Positions 15,779 to 24,113 of a DNA stretch of 64,000 nt are shown piece by piece. The notes under the pieces are model-generated. The model searched no databases and was not told the DNA's origin. It saw only the letters and a list, made by a program, of their open reading frames with translations. Positions within the stretch are counted from its first letter, which is position 1, and each line of letters opens with the position of its first letter. A program made the position numbers and the translations under genes. Source of the DNA: Gehongia tenuis (GTDB taxonomy: Bacteria; Bacillota; Clostridia; Christensenellales; NSJ-53); NCBI RefSeq assembly GCF_014384795.1, contig NZ_JACRSR010000002.1:124001-188000 (forward strand), in the 5' to 3' direction.

Positions 15779-16960
15779 TTATTTGTCGTTCAAAGCCGCA
15801 ACACCGGGGAGCACCTTGCCCTCGAGGAATTCCAGGGAAGCTCCGCCGCCGGTGGAGATATGACTGATCCGATCGGCGAACCCGAGCTGCTCTACGGCCG
15901 CCGCCGAATCGCCGCCGCCGATGATGGTAACCGCATCGGCCTCCGCCATGGCCCGGGCCACCGCACGGGTGCCTTCTGCGAAATTCGGGAATTCAAACAC
16001 ACCCATGGGTCCATTCCAAACCACCGTCTTGGCCTTGGCGATCTCCCTCGCAAAGATCTTGCGGGTTTCCGGTCCGATATCCATGCCCTCCCAGCCCTCG
16101 GGAATATCCATGCTGTGCACGGTGATGCGCATGGTGTCGTTCTTGAACTCCTGGGCCGCCTCGTTGTCCACGGGCAGAACCAGATTTACGCCTTTATCCT
16201 TGGCCTTCTGCATGAGCTCCTTGGCCAGCTCGATCTTGTCCTCCTCCACAACGGAGTTGCCAACCTTGCCGCCCTTGGCCCGCTGGAAGGTGTAGGACAT
16301 GGCACCGCCAATGATAAGCGTGTCCACCATCTCCAGAAGATTATTGATCACACCGATTTTGTCGGAAACTTTCACGCCGCCCAGCACGGCCACGAAGGGA
16401 CGGGCGGGATTCTCCAGCGCCTTACCCATCACATCCAGCTCTTTGCCGATGAGGTATCCAGCAACGGCAGGCAGATAGTGGGTCACGCCCTCGGTGGAAG
16501 CATGGGCACGGTGAGCCGTGCCAAAAGCGTCGTTGACGAAGACATCCGCGAAGCTCGCCAGCGTCTTGGCAAATTCGGGATCGTTCTTTTCCTCCTCCTT
16601 ATGGAAGCGGAGGTTCTCCAGCAGTACAGCCTCACCCGGCTTCACCGCGGCTACAGCGGCCTTGGCGCTTTCGCCGATCACATCCTTGGCGAAGGTAATG
16701 GGAAGCCCCAGCTCCTTCAACCGCTTTGCCACCGGCTCCAGCGAATACTTCATGTTGAATTCGCCCTTGGGCCGGCCAAGATGGGAGCACAGAATGACGG
16801 CCGCGCCCCGGTCCAGCAAAGTCTTGATGGTGGGAAGAGCCGCCTTGATGCGGGTCTCATCGGTGATATTGCGGTCCGCATCCAGCGGTACATTAAAATC
16901 AACGCGAACCAGTACCTTTTTGCCTTTGACATCGATGTCATCAATGGTCTTCTTGTTCAT
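15779..16960 (-). CDS. pgk: Phosphoglycerate kinase
   Basis: A 393-aa two-domain kinase that makes ATP from 1,3-bisphosphoglycerate. Blocks include RVDFNVPLD near the N-terminus, SHLGRPKGE near residue 60, [25 protein letters not shown], and [15 protein letters not shown] with the C-terminal hinge [16 protein letters not shown]. The ATG at 16960 is chosen over an upstream GTG at 16969 because AAGGAGAG lies about ten bases before the ATG and almost touches the GTG. It is the first gene of a pgk-tpiA-gpmI operon; gap, which often precedes it, is not here. Confidence 0.97.
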   Translation of the reverse strand: MNKKTIDDIDVKGKKVLVRVDFNVPLDADRNITDETRIKAALPTIKTLLDRGAAVILCSHLGRPKGEFNMKYSLEPVAKRLKELGLPITFAKDVIGESAKAAVAAVKPGEAVLLENLRFHKEEEKNDPEFAKTLASFADVFVNDAFGTAHRAHASTEGVTHYLPAVAGYLIGKELDVMGKALENPARPFVAVLGGVKVSDKIGVINNLLEMVDTLIIGGAMSYTFQRAKGGKVGNSVVEEDKIELAKELMQKAKDKGVNLVLPVDNEAAQEFKNDTMRITVHSMDIPEGWEGMDIGPETRKIFAREIAKAKTVVWNGPMGVFEFPNFAEGTRAVARAMAEADAVTIIGGGDSAAAVEQLGFADRISHISTGGGASLEFLEGKVLPGVAALNDK

Positions 16961-17009
16961 TGAATACACTCTCCTTCCAGCGACGCTGCCTTCTTCAGAT
17001 TGTAGTTCT

Positions 17010-17039
17010 ATTATAACGGGGTTTCCAGGTTTCTGGCAA
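17010..17039 (-). promoter_or_regulatory. Promoter of pgk-tpiA-gpmI
   Basis: -35 TTGCCA (17034-17039), 18-bp spacer, -10 TATAAT (17010-17015) on the minus strand, about 50 bases before the pgk start. Confidence 0.72.
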
Positions 17040-17065
17040 GGGAATTTGGACAGAATGACACAAAA

Positions 17066-18043
17066 TTAACGATTTTCCTCTTCCTCGCGGTAAAAATCCG
17101 GGCTGCGGTAAAGCTGACGGTTCTGCATGGACCAAAGCCGCTCGGAAAAACCGCCGGGTTCGGCGCCTTCAAGGGCCCTGTGCATATCATACATGCGGGC
17201 GTCAATCATATCGAGATGGTGGAGCAGTTCCGCCTCGGGAAAGAGGGGCCGCTTGGGGCTGCCGTACTCCGGTTCGTAGTGATGAGCGAGGACCATGTGC
17301 TGAAGCATGGTAACCGCCTCCTGCCTTGCATGCACCCGTTCCGCTGCAAGGGCAATCTGGGCGACCATGTCGTTGATGTGTCCAAGAAGCGTCCCCCGCA
17401 CGGTGTAGGCGCCCACGCTGCCCGTCTCATCCGCGTCCATCTCCTCCATCTTGGCCAGGTCATGGACCAAAACCCCGGCGTAAAGCAGGTCGGCATTGAG
17501 GAAGCTGTAGATGCCAAGCATGGCCTCAGCCGCGTGGAGCATGGTGGTGGTGTGATACAAAAGACCGCCCCGCAGGGCATGATGGCCCTTCATGGCCGCC
17601 GGGAAATACATGAGTTTGTCCTTGTGCTCTTCAATGAGCTCTCCGGCAAGCGCCCGAAGATCCTCATCACCAATTCTGGCGCAATATGCTTTCATCTCCG
17701 CGAACATCTTGCCCGCCTCCACCGGCGCCGTGGGCACCAGCTCCTCAAGATCATATTCCTTTTGATCCTGCTCCGAGGGCTTTCGCCAAAGCTCCACAAT
17801 AATCTGCGGCTGGCCCTTGTAAGCCTGCACCGCTCCCCGCACCTTGATCACCTCCCCCGCCGCCACTTCATCGGCGGGCTTGGCATCCCAAATCTTGGCG
17901 GGCAGATTGGCCGTGCGGTCCCCGACAACCATATCCACATAGGAGGAACCGTTCTTGGCCGTTTTTTTCTGCCATTGGCGCACCAGCACAAACCCCGTGA
18001 ACCGCGCACCATCCTTTAGGTTCTTCAAGGCTTCCTGTTTCAT
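17066..18043 (-). CDS. YhaM-type 3'-5' exoribonuclease (OB-fold plus HD domain)
   Basis: A 325-aa protein. The N-terminal third is an OB-fold nucleic-acid-binding domain (GFVLVRQWQKKTAKNG, GDRTANLPAKIWDA). The rest is an HD domain: HHALRGGLLYHT, then AGVLVHDLAKMEEMD and MVLAHHYEPEYGSPKRP. This combination and order are those of Bacillus YhaM, a 3'-to-5' exonuclease acting on RNA and single-stranded DNA. Start ATG 18043 has GGGGG eight bases upstream; the ATG at 18064 has none. Downstream is the pgk promoter, and a terminator separates it from the transporter gene upstream. Confidence 0.85.
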   Translation of the reverse strand: MKQEALKNLKDGARFTGFVLVRQWQKKTAKNGSSYVDMVVGDRTANLPAKIWDAKPADEVAAGEVIKVRGAVQAYKGQPQIIVELWRKPSEQDQKEYDLEELVPTAPVEAGKMFAEMKAYCARIGDEDLRALAGELIEEHKDKLMYFPAAMKGHHALRGGLLYHTTTMLHAAEAMLGIYSFLNADLLYAGVLVHDLAKMEEMDADETGSVGAYTVRGTLLGHINDMVAQIALAAERVHARQEAVTMLQHMVLAHHYEPEYGSPKRPLFPEAELLHHLDMIDARMYDMHRALEGAEPGGFSERLWSMQNRQLYRSPDFYREEEENR

Positions 18044-18081
18044 TTCAGTTTCCCCCTTTTCCATTCATTATACTACATCGT

Positions 18082-18111
18082 AAAAAAGCCGGTCCACTGG
18101 GGACCGGCTTT
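18082..18111 (-). terminator. Terminator of the Na/Pi cotransporter gene
   Basis: 11-bp stem (18085-18095 with 18101-18111), 5-nt loop, then T6 on the minus strand, starting nine bases past the transporter stop. Confidence 0.9.
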
Positions 18112-18119
18112 GTTTTCTG

Positions 18120-19727
18120 CTACATCTCGCGCACCGAATAGGCAATATTGGTGGCATGGTCAGCGATACGTTCCAGATTGGTCACGAGATCCAGGAAAAT
18201 CATACCGCTTCGTGGCGTGCATTCGCCGCGGTTCAGCCGCTCGATATGGCGGTTCCGCAGAGAATCCTTCATCTCATCAATCCGTTCCTCAATGGGGTTG
18301 ATCACATTGGTGCTCTCCTTGGAACGGGTGTGGAAGATGAGCAGCGCTTCCTCCAAAATGCGGTCCACCAGCTCCGCCATCTCCTTCAGCTCCACGATAG
18401 CCGCGTCGGATATGGACACCCCCTGAGCCCGGCTTTCCGCATATTCAACAATATTTTCCGCGTGGTCGCCCACCCTTTCCATGTCGCTGACCACATGGTA
18501 CAAAGCGCCGATCACTTCACCTTCCGGCGTACCGGCATGGAGGGTGTTGAACTTCACCAGGTAGGACGTAATCTCATGATTGAGATAGTTGAGTACCTTC
18601 TCCCGCTTTTCCACGTCGTCAAAGAGGGCCTCATTTTTCGTGAAGAAGGCCTCCATAGCCACGTTGACATTTTCCTTGGCGATCCGGCCCATGCGCTCGG
18701 TCTCCTTATACACCTGGGCGAGCGCGATGGCGGGGGTTTCCAGGATACGTTCGTCCAAATACTTCAGCCGAAGCTGCTCGGTCTGCGGATCTTCGCCAGG
18801 AATGATCTTTTTGGACAGCCAAACCAGCAGATTGGCACAGGGAAAGAGGAGCACGGTAACCACGATATTGAAGATGGTATGGGCGTTTGCAATCTGCCGC
18901 ACCGTATCCCCCGGGGACATGGAGGCTATCCAGTCGGTAAAGGGGACAAAGGTCAGGATGAGCAGGAAGATAATCGTACCCACCAGGTTAAACAGCAAAT
19001 GGATGATGGCCGCTCGTTTAGCGGTGTTGTTGGTGCCAATGCAGGAGATGATGGCCGTGATGCAGGTACCGATGTTCTGGCCCAGGATTACAAAGATAGC
19101 CGAATCAATTCCGATCAGCCCCTGCATGGCCAGGGCCTGCAGGATGCCCACCGAAGCGCTGGAGCTTTGGATGACCGCCGTAAAAACCGCGCCAGCCAGA
19201 ATGCCCATCAAGGGATTTTGAAAGTTAACCATGAAGCTTCGGAAGGCTTCGCTGTCCTGTAGCGGTTCCATAGACGTACCCATAAATTCCATGCCCACAA
19301 ACAGGATACCGAATCCGGCAATGATCTGGCCCACTCGCTGAGCCGTCTTTTTCTTACTAAACAGAATGATAAGGACGCCGGCCAATAAAAAAACCGGGGC
19401 AATCTTGGTGAGCTTGAATGCCACGAGCTGAGCCGTAATCGTTGTACCAATATTGGCACCCATGATCACGCCCACAGCCTGCATCAAGTTCATCAGCCCG
19501 GCATTGACAAAACCTACGACCATAACGGTGGTCGCACTGGACGATTGGATGATCGCTGTCACCAGAGCGCCCACTCCAACCGCCATCAGGCGATTGTTGG
19601 TCAGCACCTCCAGTAAACGCCGCATACGGTCGCCCGCCACCTGCTCCAATCCTTCCGACATGAGTTTCATGCCGTATAGGAACAGTCCCAGGCCGCCGCA
19701 TAGCGCAAAAACATCAAAAATGCTCAT
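18120..19727 (-). CDS. Na+/phosphate cotransporter family protein with PhoU-like tail
   Basis: A 535-aa inner-membrane protein. It has two inverted Na/Pi cotransporter repeats, each with the signature QSSSA: TAIIQSSSATTVMVV near residue 60 and TAVIQSSSASVGILQ near residue 185, within about eight helices. From about residue 330 it becomes a cytosolic all-helical PhoU-like domain with repeated ExxxRxxDHAxNI patterns (MERVGDHAENIVEY; LERIADHATNIAYS). Length and architecture match the NptA/YjbB group. It has its own promoter and terminator, so it is a single-gene unit. Confidence 0.92.
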   Translation of the reverse strand: MSIFDVFALCGGLGLFLYGMKLMSEGLEQVAGDRMRRLLEVLTNNRLMAVGVGALVTAIIQSSSATTVMVVGFVNAGLMNLMQAVGVIMGANIGTTITAQLVAFKLTKIAPVFLLAGVLIILFSKKKTAQRVGQIIAGFGILFVGMEFMGTSMEPLQDSEAFRSFMVNFQNPLMGILAGAVFTAVIQSSSASVGILQALAMQGLIGIDSAIFVILGQNIGTCITAIISCIGTNNTAKRAAIIHLLFNLVGTIIFLLILTFVPFTDWIASMSPGDTVRQIANAHTIFNIVVTVLLFPCANLLVWLSKKIIPGEDPQTEQLRLKYLDERILETPAIALAQVYKETERMGRIAKENVNVAMEAFFTKNEALFDDVEKREKVLNYLNHEITSYLVKFNTLHAGTPEGEVIGALYHVVSDMERVGDHAENIVEYAESRAQGVSISDAAIVELKEMAELVDRILEEALLIFHTRSKESTNVINPIEERIDEMKDSLRNRHIERLNRGECTPRSGMIFLDLVTNLERIADHATNIAYSVREM

Positions 19728-19764
19728 TGCTGCCCTCCCTTTAAGCTATTCAACCTCATTTTAG

Positions 19765-19794
19765 ATTATAAAAAACAAAGGGACAAGCCGTCAA
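19765..19794 (-). promoter_or_regulatory. Promoter of the Na/Pi cotransporter gene
   Basis: -35 TTGACG (19789-19794), 18-bp spacer, -10 TATAAT (19765-19770) on the minus strand, about 37 bases before the start. No Pho-box-like repeats are evident. Confidence 0.75.
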
Positions 19795-19821
19795 TCATTC
19801 TTCTTCAATAAAAATATTATG

Positions 19822-20316
19822 TCACTTGAATTCAGCCGCCAATTTCCCCGCTTTCATAAGATGGGCAAAGTCGTGCTGGCGCAGCGCCTCATAAAGAACG
19901 ATGGCCACCGAATTACCGAGATTAAGGGATCTTGCACCCTCCCGCATGGGAATGCGGATACATTCCGAAAGATGTTCCCGCAAAAGCTCCTCGGGAAGAC
20001 CTTTCGTCTCCTTGCCAAAGACCAGAAAGCTCCCGTCCGGAAAAGTGGCCTCCGCATAGCTTTTGGACGCTTTAGTGGAGCAAAAAAAGAAAGGATGCCC
20101 GCTGTTGGCCTCGTACACCTCGGCAAAACTTTGGTGTTCATGAATCTCCACCAGATGCCAGTAGTCGAGCCCAGCCCGCTTCACCTGTTTATCGCTGATC
20201 TCAAAGCCGAGCGGATGGACCAAATGAAGGACCGTCCCCGTGGCAGCACAGCTCCTTGCAATATTGCCAGTATTCTGGGGAATCTCCGGTTCCACCAGGA
20301 CCACATGCATAGCCAT
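19822..20316 (-). CDS. trmL: tRNA (cytidine/uridine-34) 2'-O-methyltransferase
   Basis: A 164-aa SPOUT (knotted) methyltransferase modifying the wobble base of tRNA-Leu. MHVVLVEPEIPQNTGNIARSC is the family N-terminus (VLVEPEIPQNTGN), and the knot motifs appear as LVFGKETKGLPEELL, RIPMREGARSLNLGNSVAIVLYEALRQ. Length is normal. It lies 12 bases downstream of the DUF3842 gene and is the last gene of an ogg-DUF3842-trmL run. Confidence 0.95.
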   Translation of the reverse strand: MAMHVVLVEPEIPQNTGNIARSCAATGTVLHLVHPLGFEISDKQVKRAGLDYWHLVEIHEHQSFAEVYEANSGHPFFFCSTKASKSYAEATFPDGSFLVFGKETKGLPEELLREHLSECIRIPMREGARSLNLGNSVAIVLYEALRQHDFAHLMKAGKLAAEFK

Positions 20317-20328
20317 TTTCCCGCCTCC

Positions 20329-20739
20329 TTAAAGTTCAAGGGCCCGGGCAAGCTCATCCACCGCCGCTTCCGCGGCTTTCGGCAGAGGCATGTCCGGCAT
20401 GCCCGCAAGAAGCACGCCGCAGCTACGGGAGGCGGGCACCAGAATCTTCTCTCCCCGGGCCCGGGCCACCGCCGCCGCCATTTTTGCCGTGATTTCCCCC
20501 ATCATAGCATCGGCCAGCACGATGGCCATGGGACCCAGAATGGCGTCCGCCCGTCCAGCCGCCACCACAACACTGTTCTCCCCCGTAGCTCCGCTGTCGG
20601 CGCCTGCTTTCAGCATCCTTGATGTGGCCAGGGCATTGGTGCCCACCGCCACAACCTCCAGCTCAGGATATCTTCTTTTGATCGTTTCCACCAGAAGGGC
20701 GCCCAGTCCGCCGCCCTGACCATCCACTACCGCTACCAT
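20329..20739 (-). CDS. DUF3842 family protein
   Basis: A 136-aa cytosolic protein, MVAVVDGQGGGLGALLVE at the start, then AVGTNALATSRMLKAGADSGATGEN, AAGRADAILGPMAIVLADAMMGEIT and ILVPASRSCGVLLAG. I recognise the GTNALATSxMLKAGAxxGATGEN signature from clostridial proteins annotated DUF3842; function is unknown. The glycine-rich VDGQGGGLG opening suggests a nucleotide- or phosphate-binding Rossmann-like loop. The ATG at 20739 follows the glycosylase stop by one base, with AAGGAG upstream, so the two are probably coupled; the longer frame to 20931 lies inside the glycosylase gene. Confidence 0.82.
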   Translation of the reverse strand: MVAVVDGQGGGLGALLVETIKRRYPELEVVAVGTNALATSRMLKAGADSGATGENSVVVAAGRADAILGPMAIVLADAMMGEITAKMAAAVARARGEKILVPASRSCGVLLAGMPDMPLPKAAEAAVDELARALEL

Positions 20740-20740
20740 G

Positions 20741-21586
20741 TCAAGCTCCTTTCCCGCCCGCCTGTCGGCTCTCATAGAATAGGACCTGCTGCAGGTACCC
20801 ACCATGGACGCCAAAGCGTTTCCGCGCTTCCAGCGCCAGTTTGGGCCGGCTTCCCTCCACGCCCCAGCGTTCTTTGAGAGCCCGGTGGACCCATACATCC
20901 ACGGGAAAGGCCTCCATGCAGCCGGCGCCATAGAGCAGTGTGCAGTCGGCCACCTTATCTCCCACCCCAGGCAGCGCCATCAGCCGCTTTTTGGCCTCGT
21001 CATAGGGCAGTTCCCCCACGCCCTCAAGGCAGCCCTCCATCACCCTTTGAGCCGTCTCCGCCAGGAAGGGCGCCCGGTATCCGCAACCCAGACTCCTCAG
21101 CTCCGCCTCGGACAGGCCGGCCAGATCCTCCGGTCCGGGGAAATCGTAAGCCCCCGGCCAGTCGGGAATCGGCTTTCCGGCCCGCTCAGCCAGCCGCTCC
21201 ACCAGCCCCCGAATCCTGGGAATATGATTGTTCGCCGACAGAATGAAGGTGATCAGCGTTTCAAAAAGGGGCTGGCGCAGAATATGAATATCAGGCAGGA
21301 TCTCGTCCCCCACAAAGGCCCGGGCCTCCGACTGGAGGCGCCCGTAGTCCCGTTTGAGATCGAAGTATTCCTGCCAGATTTCGTCGAATTCTTTCAGAGT
21401 GCAGGGACTGAGGAAAATGCTATCCTCTTCCTGCCAGGCCTCCAGCGCTCTCCCCCGGGCCACACCGAAAAAGCGGGTCCGCTCCGCTGTCCAGCGAAAG
21501 GCCTGCCCGCAAAACAGGGTCTTTTCCAGATCAAAATGTTGAACCCCGGTCACCTTGACGCCGGGCCCCCACACCACTGTTTTCAT
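20741..21586 (-). CDS. ogg: 8-oxoguanine DNA glycosylase, OGG1-type (HhH-GPD)
   Basis: A 281-aa base-excision repair enzyme that removes 8-oxoguanine and nicks the strand. The N-terminal OGG domain contains LEKTLFCGQAFRW (the family CGQxFRW). The helix-hairpin-helix and catalytic Lys are in ALPGVGDKVADCTLLYG (K211), and the catalytic Asp in FPVDVWVHRAL (D230). FILSANNHIPRI is the family helix before it. This is the eukaryote-like OGG1 group found in clostridia. It lies after the L27 operon terminator, where obg would often be. Confidence 0.92.
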   Translation of the reverse strand: MKTVVWGPGVKVTGVQHFDLEKTLFCGQAFRWTAERTRFFGVARGRALEAWQEEDSIFLSPCTLKEFDEIWQEYFDLKRDYGRLQSEARAFVGDEILPDIHILRQPLFETLITFILSANNHIPRIRGLVERLAERAGKPIPDWPGAYDFPGPEDLAGLSEAELRSLGCGYRAPFLAETAQRVMEGCLEGVGELPYDEAKKRLMALPGVGDKVADCTLLYGAGCMEAFPVDVWVHRALKERWGVEGSRPKLALEARKRFGVHGGYLQQVLFYESRQAGGKGA

Positions 21587-21601
21587 CCTTCACCTCATAC
21601 G

Positions 21602-21633
21602 AAAAAAACCACGGCAGAACACCGTGGTTTTTT
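21602..21633 (-). terminator. Terminator of the rplU-prp-rpmA operon
   Basis: Stem 21605-21614 with 21622-21631, loop CAGAACA, T-run on the minus strand, ten bases past the rpmA stop. Confidence 0.88.
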
Positions 21634-21643
21634 TATGAATCCC

Positions 21644-21934
21644 TTATTGGGCAGCTTCTTTCGGATAGATGCTGACCTGCTTCTTGTCACGGCCCTTGCG
21701 CTCAAAACGCACCACGCCGTCCTTCAAAGCGAACAAGGTGTCATCGGAACCAATGCCCACGTTGTTGCCGGGATAGATCTTGGTGCCACGCTGCCGCACC
21801 AAAATGTTGCCCGCCAGCACAAACTGGCCATCGGCGCGCTTGGTGCCCAGCCGCTGCGCCGCGCTGTCGCGACCGTTACGGGAGCTACCCACACCTTTCT
21901 TATGCGCAAAAAGCTGCAAATTCATACGGATCAT
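21644..21934 (-). CDS. rpmA: 50S ribosomal protein L27 (with Prp-cleaved N-terminal extension)
   Basis: A 96-aa large-subunit protein next to the peptidyl-transferase centre. The full reading begins [14 protein letters not shown]; Firmicute L27 carries a nine-residue leader ending in F before A-x-KKG, and MIRMNLQLF then AHKKG fits exactly. This fixes the start at 21934 rather than the inner ATG (21925). The leader is removed by Prp, encoded immediately upstream with the stop codon touching this start. [15 protein letters not shown] and [19 protein letters not shown] are classic L27. Confidence 0.97.
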   Translation of the reverse strand: MIRMNLQLFAHKKGVGSSRNGRDSAAQRLGTKRADGQFVLAGNILVRQRGTKIYPGNNVGIGSDDTLFALKDGVVRFERKGRDKKQVSIYPKEAAQ

Positions 21935-22267
21935 CTATTCCACCGTCCTTTCCACGACACGCACATATTCAGAATACTGTTCTTCCATCCGCCGAAGCCC
22001 GAGCATCATGGTCTCCATGAGCAGCTGGGCATCCCGGCGCTGTTCCTGCTTCAATCCCGCAGGAAGCCTTAAACTGAGAAATCCATCCTCAATGGAACAG
22101 TCCACGGAAATTTCAAGGATTTCTGCAAGTCCCATGGCCGTGCTCTGGGTCAGGGCCGACACCCCGGCGCACACGATATCCATGCCTTCATCGGCATAAT
22201 CGGCGTGGCCATAGGCCCGATAACCCTCAAAACCCCTGCGGCCTTTTAAAACTTCAACGGTGACCAT
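21935..22267 (-). CDS. prp: Ribosomal-processing cysteine protease Prp
   Basis: A 110-aa cysteine protease that removes the N-terminal leader of L27 in Firmicutes. The catalytic pair is visible: His in the YRAYGHADYAD segment and Cys in MDIVCAGVSALTQST. Length is normal. It sits between rplU and rpmA, overlapping the rplU stop by one base (TGATG) and abutting rpmA, the conserved Firmicute arrangement. Confidence 0.94.
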   Translation of the reverse strand: MVTVEVLKGRRGFEGYRAYGHADYADEGMDIVCAGVSALTQSTAMGLAEILEISVDCSIEDGFLSLRLPAGLKQEQRRDAQLLMETMMLGLRRMEEQYSEYVRVVERTVE

Positions 22268-22575
22268 CAGCCAACGATGCTCTTGATCTCCACTTTCGTG
22301 TAGGGCTGACGATGACCCTTCTTGCGGCGATAATCCTTCTTGGGCTTGTACTTGAAAACAATGATCTTCTTGCCCTTCACATCGCCGACCACGTTGCCGG
22401 TAACCTTGGCGTCCTCAACGTAGGGCGAACCGACCACGGCGCCGTCATCCTTGCCCAGCATGAGAACTTTGAAATCGATGTTGTCTCCGGCAGCAGCTTT
22501 AAGCTTGTCGACGTAAACCACGTCGCCTTCCTGGACACGATACTGCTTTCCGCCCGCTTCAATAATGGCATACAT
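22267..22575 (-). CDS. rplU: 50S ribosomal protein L21
   Basis: A 102-aa primary 23S rRNA-binding protein. [18 protein letters not shown] is the L21 N-terminus and [19 protein letters not shown] the conserved C-terminus. The first gene of rplU-prp-rpmA, with a consensus promoter and a structured leader resembling the L21 leader that allows autogenous control. The AGGAGG site is about 12 bases from the ATG, longer than usual. Confidence 0.98.
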   Translation of the reverse strand: MYAIIEAGGKQYRVQEGDVVYVDKLKAAAGDNIDFKVLMLGKDDGAVVGSPYVEDAKVTGNVVGDVKGKKIIVFKYKPKKDYRRKKGHRQPYTKVEIKSIVG

Positions 22576-22589
22576 TCGCGAAAAGCACC

Positions 22590-22660
22590 TCCTTCTGTCT
22601 TATTCGCCGAAACAAAGGTACCGCCCTATGGACGGATTTAGACCTTTTCCGAGCGTTTAC
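22590..22660 (-). ncRNA. Probable ribosomal protein L21 leader
   Basis: Read on the minus strand, the leader contains CTCGGAAAAGGT ... ATCCGTCCATAGGGCGGT ... ACCTTTGTTTCGG, so AAAGGT pairs with ACCTTT and CGGA-type flanks pair outside. The GGTCTAWATCCGT and AGGGCGGTACC blocks resemble the Firmicute L21 leader as I remember it. A covariance-model search would settle it. Confidence 0.6.
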
Positions 22661-22666
22661 CGATTG

Positions 22667-22695
22667 ATGATAGCATATTGCAGGCCGCTTGTCAA
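22667..22695 (-). promoter_or_regulatory. Promoter of rplU-prp-rpmA
   Basis: -35 TTGACA (22690-22695), 17-bp spacer, -10 TATCAT (22667-22672) on the minus strand. The -35 box contains the stop codon of the RNase G gene (22692-22694). Confidence 0.88.
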
Positions 22696-24113
22696 CTTTC
22701 GCCCACCCGGACAAGGCTTGTACCCGGCTCACGGTCCACCATGATAGAGACCCCGCATTCCGGCCAAGTGGCCTCAATAGCCTTAATGAGCGGTTCGAAG
22801 CGTTCGAGGTCCTTCAGTTTCTGGGGCAGATGTAGTACGGCCTTCTTTGCCCTTGTTGTTTTAAAATATTCTCCGAGCTGCCGCCAAGCCTCCGCCGCCT
22901 GCCAGATCCAATCTGTGATTCTGCCTTTGCCGCATCGGGGACAGGGCTCCGCCAAGGCCCGCACCAGATGATCCCCCCGTCGCTTTCTCGTCATTTCCAA
23001 AAGGCCCAGTTGGGTGAAGCCCAGCACATGAAGACCCAGATTCTCCTCCCTGGCCGCATTCTCCATCACATCCATCACCTTTTTCCGATGGGCTTCCTCC
23101 GGCATATCGATGAAATCCACCAGAATCATACCGCCCCAGTTGAGCAGGGACATGAGCCGGATGATCTTTCGGGCGGCCTGAAGGTTGGTTTGCAGCGTGG
23201 TGTCCGACTGTACCCGCTTGCCCACGAATTTGCCGGTATTCACATCCACCACTGTCATCGCCTCGGTGTAGTCCACCACCAGATAGGCGCCGGCATCCAG
23301 CCAGATTTTCGGCCTCATCGCCCTCAGCAGCTGCTCCTCCACGGCGTATTGACCAAACAGTGAACCCCTTCCCTCATAAAGTTCCATGGGGATCTTTAAA
23401 TCATACCGGTCCTGGAACTGCAAAAAGTTTTGATAACCCTCTTTGGTCTGCAGAATGACCTTCTCATATTTCCCCTTTTCCCAGGCGTCCACCACCCAGG
23501 CAAAGTTTCGTTCATTTCGGCCCACCGCACCCACCGGCGCGCCCTTCAGCCGGCCGTCCAGTTCCAGCCATTCCTCCATGAGCCGGTCAATCTCCTGGGA
23601 AATATCCGTCCTTGCCGCATCGGCGGCGGCCGTACGGGCCATCAAACCCATGCCTTCCGGCTTCACCGTCTCCAAGAAAGCGTAGAGTTCCCGGCGAATG
23701 GCAGGATCCTCAATCTTGCGGGATACGCCGATCCTATCCTCGGTAGGCATCAGCACCACCGCCTTACCCTCAAGGCGCAGTCTCCGGCTCACCAAAGGTG
23801 CCTTTTGGGCGTGACCTTCCCGCTTGATCTGCACGGTGACATAGTCGCCCGGCCGAAGCAGCTTTTGAATGGGCACCTCCGTCTTACCGCTGGGATCGGC
23901 CTCATCCTGGGGCAGATAGACCATCTGCGGCCATCCGATATCCACGAAGGCCGCCGCAAGGCCGGGCACTACATCCCGCACCCGGCCACGATACACCGAG
24001 CCCTGGCGGATGCCCTCGTTGGCCAGCCGCTGGCGGTATGCCGTCAGCTCCCCGTTCTCCACCAGCGCCATGCGGAAGAAAAAGGGGTTTTGTTCCATCA
24101 AAAGGCTTTTCAT
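22692..24113 (-). CDS. rng: Ribonuclease G/E family endoribonuclease
   Basis: A 473-aa RNase G-like endonuclease acting in rRNA maturation and mRNA decay. The N-terminal S1-like region has the SVYRGRVRDVVPGLAAAFVD stretch. The catalytic DNase-I-like core has TVVDVNTGKFVG and MILVDFIDMP supplying the metal-binding acidic residues, and the zinc-link is CPRCGKG. There is no RNase E-type C-terminal tail. Its start overlaps the stop of the preceding gene by four bases. The L21 promoter begins on its stop codon. Confidence 0.93.
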   Translation of the reverse strand: MKSLLMEQNPFFFRMALVENGELTAYRQRLANEGIRQGSVYRGRVRDVVPGLAAAFVDIGWPQMVYLPQDEADPSGKTEVPIQKLLRPGDYVTVQIKREGHAQKAPLVSRRLRLEGKAVVLMPTEDRIGVSRKIEDPAIRRELYAFLETVKPEGMGLMARTAAADAARTDISQEIDRLMEEWLELDGRLKGAPVGAVGRNERNFAWVVDAWEKGKYEKVILQTKEGYQNFLQFQDRYDLKIPMELYEGRGSLFGQYAVEEQLLRAMRPKIWLDAGAYLVVDYTEAMTVVDVNTGKFVGKRVQSDTTLQTNLQAARKIIRLMSLLNWGGMILVDFIDMPEEAHRKKVMDVMENAAREENLGLHVLGFTQLGLLEMTRKRRGDHLVRALAEPCPRCGKGRITDWIWQAAEAWRQLGEYFKTTRAKKAVLHLPQKLKDLERFEPLIKAIEATWPECGVSIMVDREPGTSLVRVGES

